A stretch of 64,000 nucleotides of DNA from Dokdonia sp. Dokd-P16 (GCF_003095655.1 NZ_CP029151.1:2169001-2233000), one strand, 5' to 3'; counted from the first letter of the stretch, positions 33,827 through 45,278 are shown. Notes: generated from the sequence alone by a model not told the origin. Made by a program: numbers and translations.

Positions 33827-34135
33827 TTAATGGCTATAAGGGTTAAACGTATTTGTAAATATTAAATCCCAAGGAATTAAAGCAAGTAGAAGGATAAGTG
33901 CTACAAAACCTAAAATGGTGAGGAAAATGATTTTATACAAACGTACTTTGTTTTCATAGCGTATTCTTGTTCTTATTTCCATTAACTGATCAAAAGTTGC
34001 TTTTTTGGGGTCTACCCATTTCTCATTGGTACTCGAGACAAAAGATAGGTTTCCTACATTTCTCTTATTTTTAAGTAGATTTCTATTGTTACGTATTACT
34101 TGATTTGCTGCAAGAGCTGCTCCACCGAATCCCAT
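33827..34135 (-). CDS. Small single-pass membrane protein, unknown
   Basis: A 102-residue protein: Gly/Ala-rich start (GFGGAALAANQVIRNNRNLLKNKRN), a soluble middle (FDQLMEIRTRIRYENKVRLY) and one membrane helix at about 70-90 (IIFLTILGFVALILLLALI). I recognise the pattern from flavobacterial genomes but no function. It is convergent with the GlmU-like gene, 14 nt apart. Confidence 0.65.
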   Translation of the reverse strand: MGFGGAALAANQVIRNNRNLLKNKRNVGNLSFVSSTNEKWVDPKKATFDQLMEIRTRIRYENKVRLYKIIFLTILGFVALILLLALIPWDLIFTNTFNPYSH

Positions 34136-34280
34136 ATCATTTTCATTTTGGTTACGTGGATATGTAGCTTAAAAAAAGTAAATGTTACAGTGTGAATGTT
34201 TTGTAGATTCCATGATAGCAGGCGTTAAGTGTTATGCCGTCTCAGAAAACTGCAGTAATATTATAGGGCGAGGATTATTG

Positions 34281-34296
34281 CGCTTTCGCGAAAGCG
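34281..34296. repeat. Iterated palindrome, copy 13 (intergenic)
   Basis: A 16-bp perfect copy in the 211-bp gap between the small membrane protein and the EamA gene. I see no other clear signal in that gap. Confidence 0.88.
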
Positions 34297-34346
34297 TATC
34301 TAAAAAAAACAAAATTCATTAAGTGATTTCTAACTTTTTAGTGGCA

Positions 34347-35213
34347 CTAAGACATAGAAACTAGCAAAATACTAATTACTGCTAGTCCAATTCCAATCCA
34401 GTTTTTTGGGAGTAATTTTTCTTTAAAAAGTAGAATTCCAATAAAAGTGCTCACCATCACAATGGCTACATTATTTACAGTAAATAAGGTCGAACTCTCA
34501 AAAGCCGAATCTCGAAGTGCCATAACGAGCATTACAATCGAGAAGTAATTAGGAATTCCCAAGCAAATTCCAGCGATAATGTTTTTAAACTCAAACTTAA
34601 AAAATCCTGTAATCATTTGATAAATAATCACTAGAAAACCAATACAAGCAGCTGCTCCAAAAATAGTTGCGCCAAAGATGGGCACATCACTCTCATTTAC
34701 ATAAGCACCTTCTATAAATTTTATACTCGTGTCTATAGCTCCGCTGCCTAAAAACACAAGGATAGGGAAGGTGAGGTTTTCTTTTTTTATAGCAATCCCG
34801 TCTTTTGCTTTTATAGAAGCAAGATACACAGCGACAAGTGCCGTTAGAATTCCTATAATCTTTAGTATGCCTAGAGATTCTCTGTAATAGAGTACACCAA
34901 AAAGTATTGGGATAACCACACTCATTTTAGTAGCAACAGAGACTACTGAGAGTCCGCTGCGTTGTGTTGTTGCTGCCATTAAGTTAAAAACAAGAATAAA
35001 TAATACTCCTAGCCCCGCCGATGCATAAAACCAAGGTTGCTCAGGAATTACAGCGATAGTTGTAGGTCCATCATATAGCAATAGTCCGCAAGAACAGGCA
35101 ATCACATAATTTACAATGATTGCGTGCAGGGTGTTTACATTAAACTTTGCAAAAAGTTTAAATACTACAAAGATGAAACTAGATGCAGCAATACTAAGAA
35201 GTAAGTAAATCAA
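34347..35213 (-). CDS. EamA/DMT-family transporter
   Basis: A 288-residue protein made of about 10 membrane helices in two EamA repeats (first about 1-135, second about 150-288). Characteristic parts are SVATKMSVVIPILFGVLYYRES and FTVNNVAIVMVSTFIGILLFKEKL. The family exports metabolites such as amino acids or nucleosides; a substrate cannot be inferred. Its start overlaps the stop of ribD by 4 nt, so it is translationally coupled to riboflavin synthesis. A role in flavin or precursor transport is an untested possibility. Confidence 0.88.
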   Translation of the reverse strand: MIYLLLSIAASSFIFVVFKLFAKFNVNTLHAIIVNYVIACSCGLLLYDGPTTIAVIPEQPWFYASAGLGVLFILVFNLMAATTQRSGLSVVSVATKMSVVIPILFGVLYYRESLGILKIIGILTALVAVYLASIKAKDGIAIKKENLTFPILVFLGSGAIDTSIKFIEGAYVNESDVPIFGATIFGAAACIGFLVIIYQMITGFFKFEFKNIIAGICLGIPNYFSIVMLVMALRDSAFESSTLFTVNNVAIVMVSTFIGILLFKEKLLPKNWIGIGLAVISILLVSMS

Positions 35214-36211
35214 ATGCTTGAGTTTTTATAATAGTGTAGGGTGTCGTCTAGAATCGTGTCTGTTTTTTCTAATAGAAAATGCTGTGAAAGTTGAGGTGCT
35301 TTTGTGCCATCAGAAAAACTAATGTTGCCTTTAAAAATACGTGCCTCATCCCAGAGATTTGCATCAATAAAATATTGTAATGTCTGCGCGCCACCCTCTA
35401 TAATTACAGATTGGATTCCTTTATCATAAAGTGTCTCGCTTATGAGTTGAGATTCTGTTGATGCTATTACAAGTGTCTCAGCTTCCTGATTAAAAACGGT
35501 AAGGTTGTTCTCTAGATTTCCTTTAGTATCAATAACAACTCGTAGTAGGTTTTTACCTTCCCAATCTCGCGTGGTTAGACTAGGGTTGTCTTCTAGTACA
35601 GTTTTTCCACCTACGAGGATTGCCATTTCCTCGCTGCGCCATTTATGAACGAGTTGTCGCGAGTAGCTATTTGTAATCCATACAGGTTGTTGAGCACCTC
35701 GTGTTTTTGGAGCGATAAATCCATCTGCGGTTTCTGCCCACTTTAGAATGACGTAAGGTCTCTTTTTCTCGTGATAGGTAAAGAAACGCTTGTTGATTTC
35801 TTGACATTCTTTTTCTTGAACACCCACGGTGACATCAACTCCAGCTTGTATTAATCTCTTAATACCTGCGCCAGCTACTTTGGCAAAAGGATCAATGGTT
35901 CCTATAACAACTTTTTTTATACCAGAAGCAACTACAAGATCTGCACATGGCGGTGTTTTTCCCCAGTGCGAGCAAGGTTCTAAAGATACATATAAGGTCG
36001 ATTTTGCTATTAGTTCTGGGGTATTCGCTTTCGCGAAAGCAATACAATTCACCTCTGCGTGAGGCCCACCATAAGCGCTTGTATAACCTTCGGCTATAAT
36101 CTTGTTGTTGTGCACGAGTACTGCTCCCACAGACGGATTAGGCATGGCTGCGGGAAGTCCATTTTTTGCTAGCGCAATACAGCGATTTATGTAGGTGTTA
36201 TGTATCTTCAC
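35210..36211 (-). CDS. ribD: Bifunctional deaminase/reductase RibD
   Basis: A 333-residue enzyme from a GTG at 36211. The deaminase domain (first about 145) has the zinc motif GGPHAEVNCIAFA and PCSHWGKTPPC; the reductase domain (150-333) opens YVILKWAETADGFIAPK. It carries out the second and third steps of riboflavin synthesis. A TTG 13 codons upstream is in frame but would lie inside the promoter and the divergent GNAT gene; GTG fits the family start (KIHNTYINRC). A promoter ends 4 nt before this GTG. The palindrome encodes IAFAKAN just after the HAE motif. Confidence 0.93.
   Translation of the reverse strand: MKIHNTYINRCIALAKNGLPAAMPNPSVGAVLVHNNKIIAEGYTSAYGGPHAEVNCIAFAKANTPELIAKSTLYVSLEPCSHWGKTPPCADLVVASGIKKVVIGTIDPFAKVAGAGIKRLIQAGVDVTVGVQEKECQEINKRFFTYHEKKRPYVILKWAETADGFIAPKTRGAQQPVWITNSYSRQLVHKWRSEEMAILVGGKTVLEDNPSLTTRDWEGKNLLRVVIDTKGNLENNLTVFNQEAETLVIASTESQLISETLYDKGIQSVIIEGGAQTLQYFIDANLWDEARIFKGNISFSDGTKAPQLSQHFLLEKTDTILDDTLHYYKNSSI
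36027..36040. repeat. Iterated palindrome, copy 14 (inside ribD)
   Basis: A 14-bp perfect core, read in reverse as AFAKA right behind the zinc-binding HAEV motif of the deaminase domain. Confidence 0.85.
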
Positions 36212-36215
36212 ATCA

Positions 36216-36246
36216 CAAAAATAACCCTTTACGCGTGATGGACAAA
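36216..36246 (-). promoter_or_regulatory. ribD: ribD promoter (TTTG, 19 nt, TATTTTTG)
   Basis: On the reverse strand, TTTG (36246-36243) and TATTTTTG (36223-36216) are spaced by 19 nt, an exact Bacteroidota promoter. It overlaps the start of the divergent GNAT gene (ATG at 36238), and the ribD GTG lies 4 nt after the -7 box, so the mRNA would have almost no leader. Confidence 0.65.
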
Positions 36247-36723
36247 CCAATCATTAGACCGATTAAAAAAGAAGACAATGCTCAAGTAGCGGCAGTTGTG
36301 AGAAAGGTACTTGTAGATCTAGGTGTTCCTAAGGTAGGGACTGCTTATGCAGATGTTGCTTTAGACACGATGTTTGAGCATTATAGCAGACCAAAAGCCG
36401 AGTATTTTGTGGTGGAGGACAACGGAATAATTATAGGGTGTGCAGGTGTTGCACAGCTGGATAATTATGATGGTAACGTGTGTGAATTGCAGAAAATGTA
36501 TTTTCTAGAAGAAGCGAGAGGCCGCGGTCTAGGGTCGAAAATGATGGATGCTTGTCTCAATCAAGCTCGTGATTTTGGTTTTGAGCAATGCTACCTAGAG
36601 ACCATGCCTTATATGGAGGCGGCTCAGAAGTTATACAAGCGCACAGGTTTTAGATACATAGACGGTCCTATGGGTGATACAGGGCATTTTTCTTGCCCAG
36701 TGCATATGATAATTGATTTATGA
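36238..36723 (+). CDS. GNAT-family N-acetyltransferase
   Basis: A 161-residue acetyltransferase from ATG 36238 (MDKPIIRPIKKEDNAQ). An upstream in-frame ATG at 36166 lies within ribD and is unlikely. GNAT motif A reads LEEARGRGLGSKMMDACL, with the acetyl-CoA loop (R/Q)xxGxG/A, and motif B follows (FGFEQCYLETMPYMEAAQKLYKRTGFRYIDGP, key parts FEQCYLETM and AQKLYKRTGF). The acceptor is not predictable. It overlaps prmC by 4 nt (ATGA), so a role near PrmC or the ribosome is possible but only suggested by position. Confidence 0.9.
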   Translation: MDKPIIRPIKKEDNAQVAAVVRKVLVDLGVPKVGTAYADVALDTMFEHYSRPKAEYFVVEDNGIIIGCAGVAQLDNYDGNVCELQKMYFLEEARGRGLGSKMMDACLNQARDFGFEQCYLETMPYMEAAQKLYKRTGFRYIDGPMGDTGHFSCPVHMIIDL

Positions 36724-37586
36724 ATATAGACGAGTTTCGCATTGATTTCAGGCAGCAGCTCGCAGCTATGTACGAGCCAGAAGAGGTAGAAAATCTTTGC
36801 TTTCTTACCTTAGAACATGTGCTAAAAATGAATAGGGTAGAGGTCTCGCTTTCGCGAAAAATGGATATCTCCACATCTGCTCTTACACATTTGAATGATG
36901 TAACTGGTAGATTATCACGTAGCGAACCTATCCAATATATCGTAGGTACTACAGAATTCTACGGGATGGAATTTCAAGTAAATCCCGCTACCTTAATACC
37001 TAGACCAGAAACCGAAGAACTCGTTGAGTGGATTATTACAGATAAAGCTGAGAGCTTTATTAAGAGTTACGCGCAAGAAAAATTGAGGGTTCTTGACATA
37101 GGAACGGGTTCTGGATGCATCGCAATCTCGCTGGCTAAAAATATATCAAACGCGCATGTTGAGGCGATTGATATTTCTCAAGATGCCCTTGCAACAGCAA
37201 ATCAAAATGCAAAAAGGAATGAGGTGGATGTTACTTTTTATAATCAAGATGTACTAGCCGTAGAGGAACTAGAGCATAAATATGATATTATCGTGAGTAA
37301 TCCTCCGTATGTGCGTATGCTCGAGAAAAAGGAGATGAGAGATAATGTACTGAGTAATGAACCCGATAGCGCGCTCTTTGTCTCAGATGATGATCCATTG
37401 ATTTTTTATAGAAAAATAGGTGAGCTAGCTTTTAAAAATCTTTCTGTAAATGGATTCTTGTATTTTGAGATTAATGAATACTTAGGAAAAGAAATGATTG
37501 ATCTTTTAAAAGTAATAGGCTTTGAGAATGTGGAGTTGCGAGAAGATATGTTTGGAAAAGATAGAATGATTAAAGCGAGTCGCTAG
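36720..37586 (+). CDS. prmC: Release factor glutamine methyltransferase
   Basis: A 288-residue PrmC/HemK. The N-terminal helical domain binds the release factor; the Rossmann methyltransferase has LRVLDIGTGSGCIAISLAKN (SAM binding) and the catalytic IVSNPPYV motif, which places the glutamine side chain. It methylates the GGQ glutamine of RF1 and RF2. The ETEELVEWI block confirms the family. Coupled to the GNAT gene by a 4-nt overlap. A degenerate palindrome copy encodes SLSRKM in the helical domain. Confidence 0.95.
   Translation: MNIDEFRIDFRQQLAAMYEPEEVENLCFLTLEHVLKMNRVEVSLSRKMDISTSALTHLNDVTGRLSRSEPIQYIVGTTEFYGMEFQVNPATLIPRPETEELVEWIITDKAESFIKSYAQEKLRVLDIGTGSGCIAISLAKNISNAHVEAIDISQDALATANQNAKRNEVDVTFYNQDVLAVEELEHKYDIIVSNPPYVRMLEKKEMRDNVLSNEPDSALFVSDDDPLIFYRKIGELAFKNLSVNGFLYFEINEYLGKEMIDLLKVIGFENVELREDMFGKDRMIKASR
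36848..36859. repeat. Iterated palindrome, copy 15 (degenerate, inside prmC)
   Basis: GCTTTCGCGAAA with AA instead of the final GC; read in the third frame as LSRK. Confidence 0.7.
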
Positions 37587-37649
37587 AGATTATTATAATT
37601 AAGAAATAAAAGGAAGCACTTTATGCTTGCTTAAAATTAAATAGTTATT

Positions 37650-38246
37650 ATGAAATTAACATCACTATGCGTGTACTGCGGAAGCAGTGCAGGTACAGAC
37701 CCAGAAATAATAAAGCAAGCAACTTTAATAGGAAAAACACTGGCTGATCGAGATATTACGCTGGTATATGGAGCTGCCAAAATTGGTATTATGGGCGCCG
37801 TAGCTCAAGGAGCTCTTGATCACAACGGTAAGGTAGTAGGTGTGATTCCAGAATTTTTGAAAATTAAAGAAGTAGTACATACTGGTCTTACAGAACTTAT
37901 CGTAAACGAGACTATGCATGAACGCAAGATGGAATTGCAAGAGCGTTCTGATGGATTTATTACATTGCCAGGAGGCTTTGGAACTATGGAAGAGCTTTTT
38001 GAAGTGCTAACATGGAGCCAACTAGCATTACACCAAAAACCGGTGGGTATGCTTAATGTAAATGGCTTTTATGATGATCTTTTAAGTGCGCTTAGGAATA
38101 TGGTAGATAAAGGATTTTTAAAGCAAGAAAATTATGATATCCTTCTTGTAGATACTACGGTAGAAGGACTTCTTGATCAGATGGAGAATTTTAAGCCTAT
38201 GGCAATGCCTAAGTGGTTAAAGGCTTCACTAGAATCTAAGAAGTAA
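37650..38246 (+). CDS. LOG-family (TIGR00730) Rossmann-fold protein
   Basis: A 198-residue protein with the LOG signatures: VYCGSSAGTDPE at the start, VYGAAKIGIMGAVAQGAL, and the phosphoribohydrolase motif PGGFGTMEELFEVLTW. Family members cleave nucleoside 5'-monophosphates (cytokinin-activating in plants); the bacterial role is usually nucleotide metabolism. Single gene with a strong terminator 60 nt later. Confidence 0.93.
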   Translation: MKLTSLCVYCGSSAGTDPEIIKQATLIGKTLADRDITLVYGAAKIGIMGAVAQGALDHNGKVVGVIPEFLKIKEVVHTGLTELIVNETMHERKMELQERSDGFITLPGGFGTMEELFEVLTWSQLALHQKPVGMLNVNGFYDDLLSALRNMVDKGFLKQENYDILLVDTTVEGLLDQMENFKPMAMPKWLKASLESKK

Positions 38247-38306
38247 TAGAAAATCTTCATTCTTTAAAGAGAAAATCACTTCCATACACTGTTTGTAAGT
38301 GGTTAA

Positions 38307-41064
<2,758 letters not shown>

Positions 41065-41065
41065 A

Positions 41066-41093
41066 AATTATCTTAATAAGAATCTTGATAATT
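41066..41093 (+). terminator. Weak AT-rich hairpin after paralogue 1
   Basis: AATTATC and GATAATT enclose a 14-nt loop, followed by T-rich sequence. Weak stem; possible transcription end. Confidence 0.35.
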
Positions 41094-41229
41094 ATTTTAT
41101 TTTGCTTGTAGATGAAATGTAATCTAAAGTAGGTGACAACTTATATTATTACTTCTCTCGAAAACGTTTTCATGACTATTTTTTGTTACAAAACACAGAT
41201 AATGTGTAAGTTAATTGTTTTGGTTTAAT

Positions 41230-41237
41230 TAGCTTTG
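41230..41237 (+). promoter_or_regulatory. -7 box TAGCTTTG before paralogue 2
   Basis: An exact TANNTTTG match. It ends 4 nt before the ATC codon that aligns with the start of paralogue 1. A -33 box is not obvious. Confidence 0.45.
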
Positions 41238-41241
41238 GCAC

Positions 41242-41952
41242 ATCGATAGAGCATATTACATACACGGACGCAACTACAGACTAGCAGCAATTTCAACAAC
41301 AATTTTAATTGTAATAGTAACAATGGCTTTAAGTCTTGAAGCCTCCTTTTACCTATATCCAGTATTTGGTGTTTTGATGTTTCTATACGTTTATAAGGCA
41401 ACTGGACAATTTCACTTTCCATTCTTAATCACGCTGGTTTCTGGGATGATTGCAGAGATATTCTTTTTAATTGACTTTGAGAGATATACTTATATCGTGT
41501 CGATTGCGATGGTATTTTGTTTTTCATCTATGCTGTATGCACTGAGGGAAGTCATGCATTTTCAGGTTAAGAATTTTCCAAAGCATTTGTTTGTTGAAGT
41601 GTTTTTGGGAGTGTTTTCAGTGACTATGTTTATAAGTTATTTGGCTTATAACATTCTTCCAGAAATCGCTGATCTACCAGTGTTTTTAGTGTCATTTGTG
41701 AGTTTACTTATTTTTGTTTCCTTATTATATGCAATTCCTTTATTTAATAAGCATCCCTCAAACCTCTTATTGACTTTTGTAGCTACCGCAGTATTGGTGG
41801 AGTCTACCTTTGCATTTATCTACACCTATATCCTTAATATTCATTTTTTTCTTTTAATAACTCTTTTATGCGCGGGCATCGCCAAAGTAATCTTTGGAAT
41901 GTTTTTAACACGCTTAGAAAGTACTAAGAAAATAGATGATGATTACATTTAA
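41242..41952 (+). CDS. Multi-pass membrane protein, paralogue 2 (probable ATC start)
   Basis: A 236-residue paralogue of the gene before it, similar in length and helix pattern. The open frame runs from the stop at 41230-41232, and the only in-frame ATG (41323) lies inside the first membrane helix. Homology extends upstream of it: ATC-GAT-AGA (41242) aligns with TTG-GAT-AAA of paralogue 1, so ATC is the likely start, or the start codon has been lost. Key shared parts: GRNYRLAAIST, SFYLYPVFGVL, AEIFFLIDFERYTYI. Function unknown. Confidence 0.6.
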   Translation: MDRAYYIHGRNYRLAAISTTILIVIVTMALSLEASFYLYPVFGVLMFLYVYKATGQFHFPFLITLVSGMIAEIFFLIDFERYTYIVSIAMVFCFSSMLYALREVMHFQVKNFPKHLFVEVFLGVFSVTMFISYLAYNILPEIADLPVFLVSFVSLLIFVSLLYAIPLFNKHPSNLLLTFVATAVLVESTFAFIYTYILNIHFFLLITLLCAGIAKVIFGMFLTRLESTKKIDDDYI

Positions 41953-41960
41953 TAGGCGCT

Positions 41961-42011
41961 AGCAACGACCTAGTTGCTTATTACTAGTAATTAATTACTG
42001 CTAGTATTTTT
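41961..42011. terminator. Two hairpins between convergent genes
   Basis: AGCAAC/GTTGCT (41961-41978) and a second, longer imperfect hairpin (TACTAG...CTAGTA) that runs into TTTTT at 42007. They separate paralogue 2 from the metallophosphatase gene. Confidence 0.55.
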
Positions 42012-42933
42012 ACACATCAAGAACAAGACTTGATGATTTAAGATTTCTTGATTCATCTAGGTAGAAGTCTATTCTCCCTAAATTTATTCCTCCCCAACCT
42101 ACTTGATTGACCAATACAAACTTTTCATTTTTATTCTGGACGATTGTTGGTTTTTCTAAGAATGTGTGAGTGTGGCCACCTATTATTAAGTCAATTCCAG
42201 CAGTTTTTGCAGCTAGTGTAAGGTCAGAAATTTTATCTTCGTTCTTGTAAGAATATCCAAGATGCGATAAACAAATTACGATATCACACTGCTCTTTGTT
42301 TCTAAGTGCATCTACGGTATCTGTGGTTAGTTCTATAGGGTCGAGATAGGAAGTCTCTTTAAACATCGTTTTATTTACAAGTCCGCTGAGTTGTATCCCT
42401 ACTCCAAAAACGCCTATACGTACGCCATCTTTTACAAAAACTTTATATGGCTTTGTAAGACCATCCATAATGGTGTTTGAGAAGTCATAGTTAGAAGAAA
42501 GCAGTTCAAATGATGCATTAGGCATTTGGGCAGCAAGACCGCCTATTCCGTTATCAAAATCATGATTACCTATCGTTGCTGCATCATATCCCATCATAGA
42601 CATAAGCTTGAACTCTAGTTCTCCACCGTAAAAGTTGAAATACGGAGTGCCTTGAAAGATGTCTCCAGCGTCTAGAAGAAGCGTGTTTGGGTTTTCTTTA
42701 CGCACATTTTGAATAATGTTCATTCTACGAGCGGCTCCTCCTAGATTTGCATATTTAGGATCATTAGATGGAAATGGCTCTACATGACTATGTACATCAT
42801 TAGTGTGAAGTATTGTGATGTGCTTTTTGCTTGGTTTTAGGAGTGAATTACTATTCATTCCCATGGTTAACCCTCCTAAACCTATAAGGCTACTGGCAGC
42901 TGCAGTTTGTTTTATAAATTTTCTACGTATCAT
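42010..42933 (-). CDS. Metallophosphoesterase half of a UshA-like 5'-nucleotidase
   Basis: A 307-residue exported phosphoesterase. A twin-arginine-like leader (RRKFIKQTAAASSLIGLGG) precedes the binuclear metal motifs: LHTNDVHSHVEP (Asp/His), LLDAGDIFQGTPYF, IGNHDFDNG (Asn-His-Asp), HLGYSYK and GGHTHTFLEKP. This is the N-terminal catalytic half of UshA/5'-nucleotidase. The substrate-binding half is the separate upstream gene, whose stop overlaps this start by 4 nt. The two proteins presumably act together in the periplasm on nucleotides or similar phosphoesters. Confidence 0.9.
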   Translation of the reverse strand: MIRRKFIKQTAAASSLIGLGGLTMGMNSNSLLKPSKKHITILHTNDVHSHVEPFPSNDPKYANLGGAARRMNIIQNVRKENPNTLLLDAGDIFQGTPYFNFYGGELEFKLMSMMGYDAATIGNHDFDNGIGGLAAQMPNASFELLSSNYDFSNTIMDGLTKPYKVFVKDGVRIGVFGVGIQLSGLVNKTMFKETSYLDPIELTTDTVDALRNKEQCDIVICLSHLGYSYKNEDKISDLTLAAKTAGIDLIIGGHTHTFLEKPTIVQNKNEKFVLVNQVGWGGINLGRIDFYLDESRNLKSSSLVLDV

Positions 42934-43703
42934 TTGCTATCTCTTGTAAATCTATTGTCTCTCACTGGTGCTATAGTGTCATATTTTTTGAAGTAATCTA
43001 TGAGCACATTTCTAATTTTGTAATCTAAAGGAAGCACACTTACAGGGTTTTCAAAAAAAGTCATGTTATCGCCACCATTCATGAGGTAATCATTTGTAGC
43101 GATAAAGTAAGTGTTGTTATCAGCAACCTCTTTTCCTTGAATTAGTGCTTTTTTTACTTCGCCATCAGTTGATAGTTGAATTTCCATTCCAGAAATAGGG
43201 TGAGCAGTTCCATTTTTTAAGTACTGAAACATAGCCTTCATTTGCTTGCCACTTAACTCAACAACCACTACTTCATTTTCAAAAGGCATTAACTCATATG
43301 CTGTTCTTGTAGTAATAGGCCCTTGATTAAGCGCAGAGCGTATCCCTCCATAATTTAAGAGAACAGCATTAAAAGGATAACCTGCCCTTTTTTCAAACAC
43401 AGGATTTGTCATTTCATAAACAGCATCTGCCATCATATTTCCTACTGCTGTATTAAACTTGCCATCTTTTTTTGTGTAAGATGCGGGTGCTACAGCAAGC
43501 ACACTATCCATTTCTGCTTGTATGGCATTTTTGTAAGGATCTATAAACGATACAATTTCGGCGTTTTCTCCTGTGTTATTATTTACAGTTATGAGTTCGC
43601 TTTTTATACGTTCTGGTGCGTAGTGAAGTTCTTTTTTGCATGAGACTACTGTTGTATATATAACAATAGAACTAATGATAGTTATAAGCGTTGTTCTCTT
43701 CAT
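42930..43703 (-). CDS. 5'-nucleotidase C-terminal-domain lipoprotein
   Basis: A 257-residue protein with a signal peptide and lipobox-like VVSC (about residue 22). The 5'-nucleotidase C-terminal domain follows: NTAVGNMMADAVYEM, VLLNYGGIRSALNQGPITTRTAYELMPFENEVVVVELSG (key RSALNQGPIT, PFENEVV) and NDYLMNGGDN. In UshA this domain binds the nucleoside and is covalently linked to the catalytic part; here it is a separate gene. The following metallophosphatase gene overlaps by 4 nt. Confidence 0.9.
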   Translation of the reverse strand: MKRTTLITIISSIVIYTTVVSCKKELHYAPERIKSELITVNNNTGENAEIVSFIDPYKNAIQAEMDSVLAVAPASYTKKDGKFNTAVGNMMADAVYEMTNPVFEKRAGYPFNAVLLNYGGIRSALNQGPITTRTAYELMPFENEVVVVELSGKQMKAMFQYLKNGTAHPISGMEIQLSTDGEVKKALIQGKEVADNNTYFIATNDYLMNGGDNMTFFENPVSVLPLDYKIRNVLIDYFKKYDTIAPVRDNRFTRDSK

Positions 43704-43734
43704 TTTTGTGTCATAAGTAGCAGTATATTTTGGC

Positions 43735-43742
43735 TACATTTG
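43735..43742 (+). promoter_or_regulatory. -7 box TACATTTG before DUF6913
   Basis: An exact TANNTTTG match 17 nt before the ATG at 43760, in the divergent gap with the nucleotidase genes. No good -33 box. Confidence 0.4.
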
Positions 43743-43759
43743 TATGAAAGTAAAGTTAC

Positions 43760-44281
43760 ATGTTTTTAAACGGATTAAAAGCAAAATCTATTCATAAGCA
43801 AATAGACAAGCAACTACGCAAACGCGATTATAAGCCTAGTGGGGCAAAGCCGGTTGTCGTGGCATTATTACAAGACAGTACAAAGCCTTTTGATCCTGCA
43901 TCACTAAAAAAGATTCTTAAGATTTTAAGTCTTTCAGAAAAAGACTTGGTCGTGCTAGCGTATGTGAAAACGATGACTAAAGATCAAAAGGAGCTTCCAT
44001 CACTTTTCTCAGAAAAACAATTAGGGTGGAAAGGTGTATTTAAAACGACACCTCTTGAAGATTTTAAAAAACAGCGTTTTGATATTCTCATAAGTTATTA
44101 CCACTCAGATGCGCTTGCTCTTAGGGCTATGACGGCTATGTCTAATGCAGTTTTAAAAATAGGAGTATCTCCAGAAATGGAATCTGTAAATGACCTAACC
44201 ATTCATGTGAATGATGGGCAAGAATCAGTTTTTATACAAGAGTTTGAGAAGTATTTAAAGATTTTAAAAGTTATACATTAA
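43760..44281 (+). CDS. DUF6913 protein
   Basis: A 173-residue cytosolic protein. A basic N-terminus ([22 protein letters not shown]) precedes an alpha/beta part ([24 protein letters not shown]) and [29 protein letters not shown] know it as a flavobacterial DUF without a function. Its stop overlaps the dapA start (TAATG), so it is coupled to dapA. Confidence 0.75.
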   Translation: MFLNGLKAKSIHKQIDKQLRKRDYKPSGAKPVVVALLQDSTKPFDPASLKKILKILSLSEKDLVVLAYVKTMTKDQKELPSLFSEKQLGWKGVFKTTPLEDFKKQRFDILISYYHSDALALRAMTAMSNAVLKIGVSPEMESVNDLTIHVNDGQESVFIQEFEKYLKILKVIH

Positions 44282-45165
44282 TGAAAGAGTTGAGAGGGAC
44301 GGGTGTTGCACTTGTAACGCCATTTCACAAGGATTTATCTGTAGATTTTGACGGGCTTACACGTCTTATAGAGCATTGCATTGCTGGAGGTATTAATTAT
44401 CTAGTAGCACTAGGTACCACTGCCGAGACAGCGACGCTTACTATTAAAGAAAAGCAACAGATTGTTGCTCATATTATAAAAGTTACAAATAAGCGTTTGC
44501 CTATAGTGCTAGGTGTGGGTGGTAATAATACCGCTGCAATAGTAGAGGAGCTTGCCACTGGTGATTTTGATGGAATTACAGCGATTCTCTCAGTTTCTCC
44601 AGCATATAATAAGCCTACTCAGGAGGGGATATATCAGCACTTTGCAGCTATTTCTGCGGCGAGTCCTTTACCTATCATTTTATACAATGTGCCAGGTAGA
44701 ACTTCTAGCAATATGCTGCCAGTGACTTCGGCAAGACTGGCTAGTGATTTTGAGAACATCGTAGCTATTAAGGAAGCTGTAAATGATATGGCTCAGGTAT
44801 TACACTTGATACACAAGGTGCCAGAAGATTTTGTCGTGCTTTCTGGAGATGATGCACTTGCATTGCCGTTAGTTTCGGCAGGAGGTAGTGGCGTTATTTC
44901 TGTAATAGGTCAAGGATTACCTTCCTATTTTTCTCAGATTATGAACGATGGTTTGAATAACGCTTTCGCGAAAGCGTACCAAAAACACTTACCACTGCTA
45001 TCAATGATAGATTTAATCTTTGAAGAAGGAAACCCTGCAGGAATCAAATCATTGCTGTCTCATCAAGGGATTTGCGAGCCTTACGTAAGATTGCCATTAA
45101 TGGCAGCAAGTGATGTATTGCATGAAAAAATAGGTAATGCACTTTCTGTTATTCAAAAAAGTTAA
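44281..45165 (+). CDS. dapA: 4-hydroxy-tetrahydrodipicolinate synthase
   Basis: A 294-residue DapA. It condenses pyruvate with aspartate semialdehyde to start lysine/DAP synthesis. The Schiff-base lysine is in NIVAIKEA (Lys164), the tyrosine in ILYNVPGRT (Tyr135), and the motif [10 protein letters not shown] is near residue 42. The TIM-barrel length is normal. A palindrome copy encodes NAFAKAY in the C-terminal helical region. dapB lies 34 kb away on the other strand. Confidence 0.96.
   Translation: MKELRGTGVALVTPFHKDLSVDFDGLTRLIEHCIAGGINYLVALGTTAETATLTIKEKQQIVAHIIKVTNKRLPIVLGVGGNNTAAIVEELATGDFDGITAILSVSPAYNKPTQEGIYQHFAAISAASPLPIILYNVPGRTSSNMLPVTSARLASDFENIVAIKEAVNDMAQVLHLIHKVPEDFVVLSGDDALALPLVSAGGSGVISVIGQGLPSYFSQIMNDGLNNAFAKAYQKHLPLLSMIDLIFEEGNPAGIKSLLSHQGICEPYVRLPLMAASDVLHEKIGNALSVIQKS
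44960..44977. repeat. Iterated palindrome, copy 17 (inside dapA)
   Basis: An 18-bp perfect copy, read as NAFAKAY about residue 226-232, past the catalytic barrel core. Confidence 0.88.
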
Positions 45166-45251
45166 ACGTATCATAACAAAATAATTAGCAGGTTCAAAGC
45201 GTTTATTTTTGAGCACTATTAATTAAGTTATGTTATGTAATTGATTTTACG

Positions 45252-45259
45252 TAGTTTTG
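45252..45259 (+). promoter_or_regulatory. bamD: -7 box TAGTTTTG before bamD
   Basis: An exact TANNTTTG match 19 nt before the ATG at 45279; it would drive bamD-rpoZ-coaBC-porD. Confidence 0.45.
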
Positions 45260-45278
45260 CCTGCTGTTTCAGACCCTT

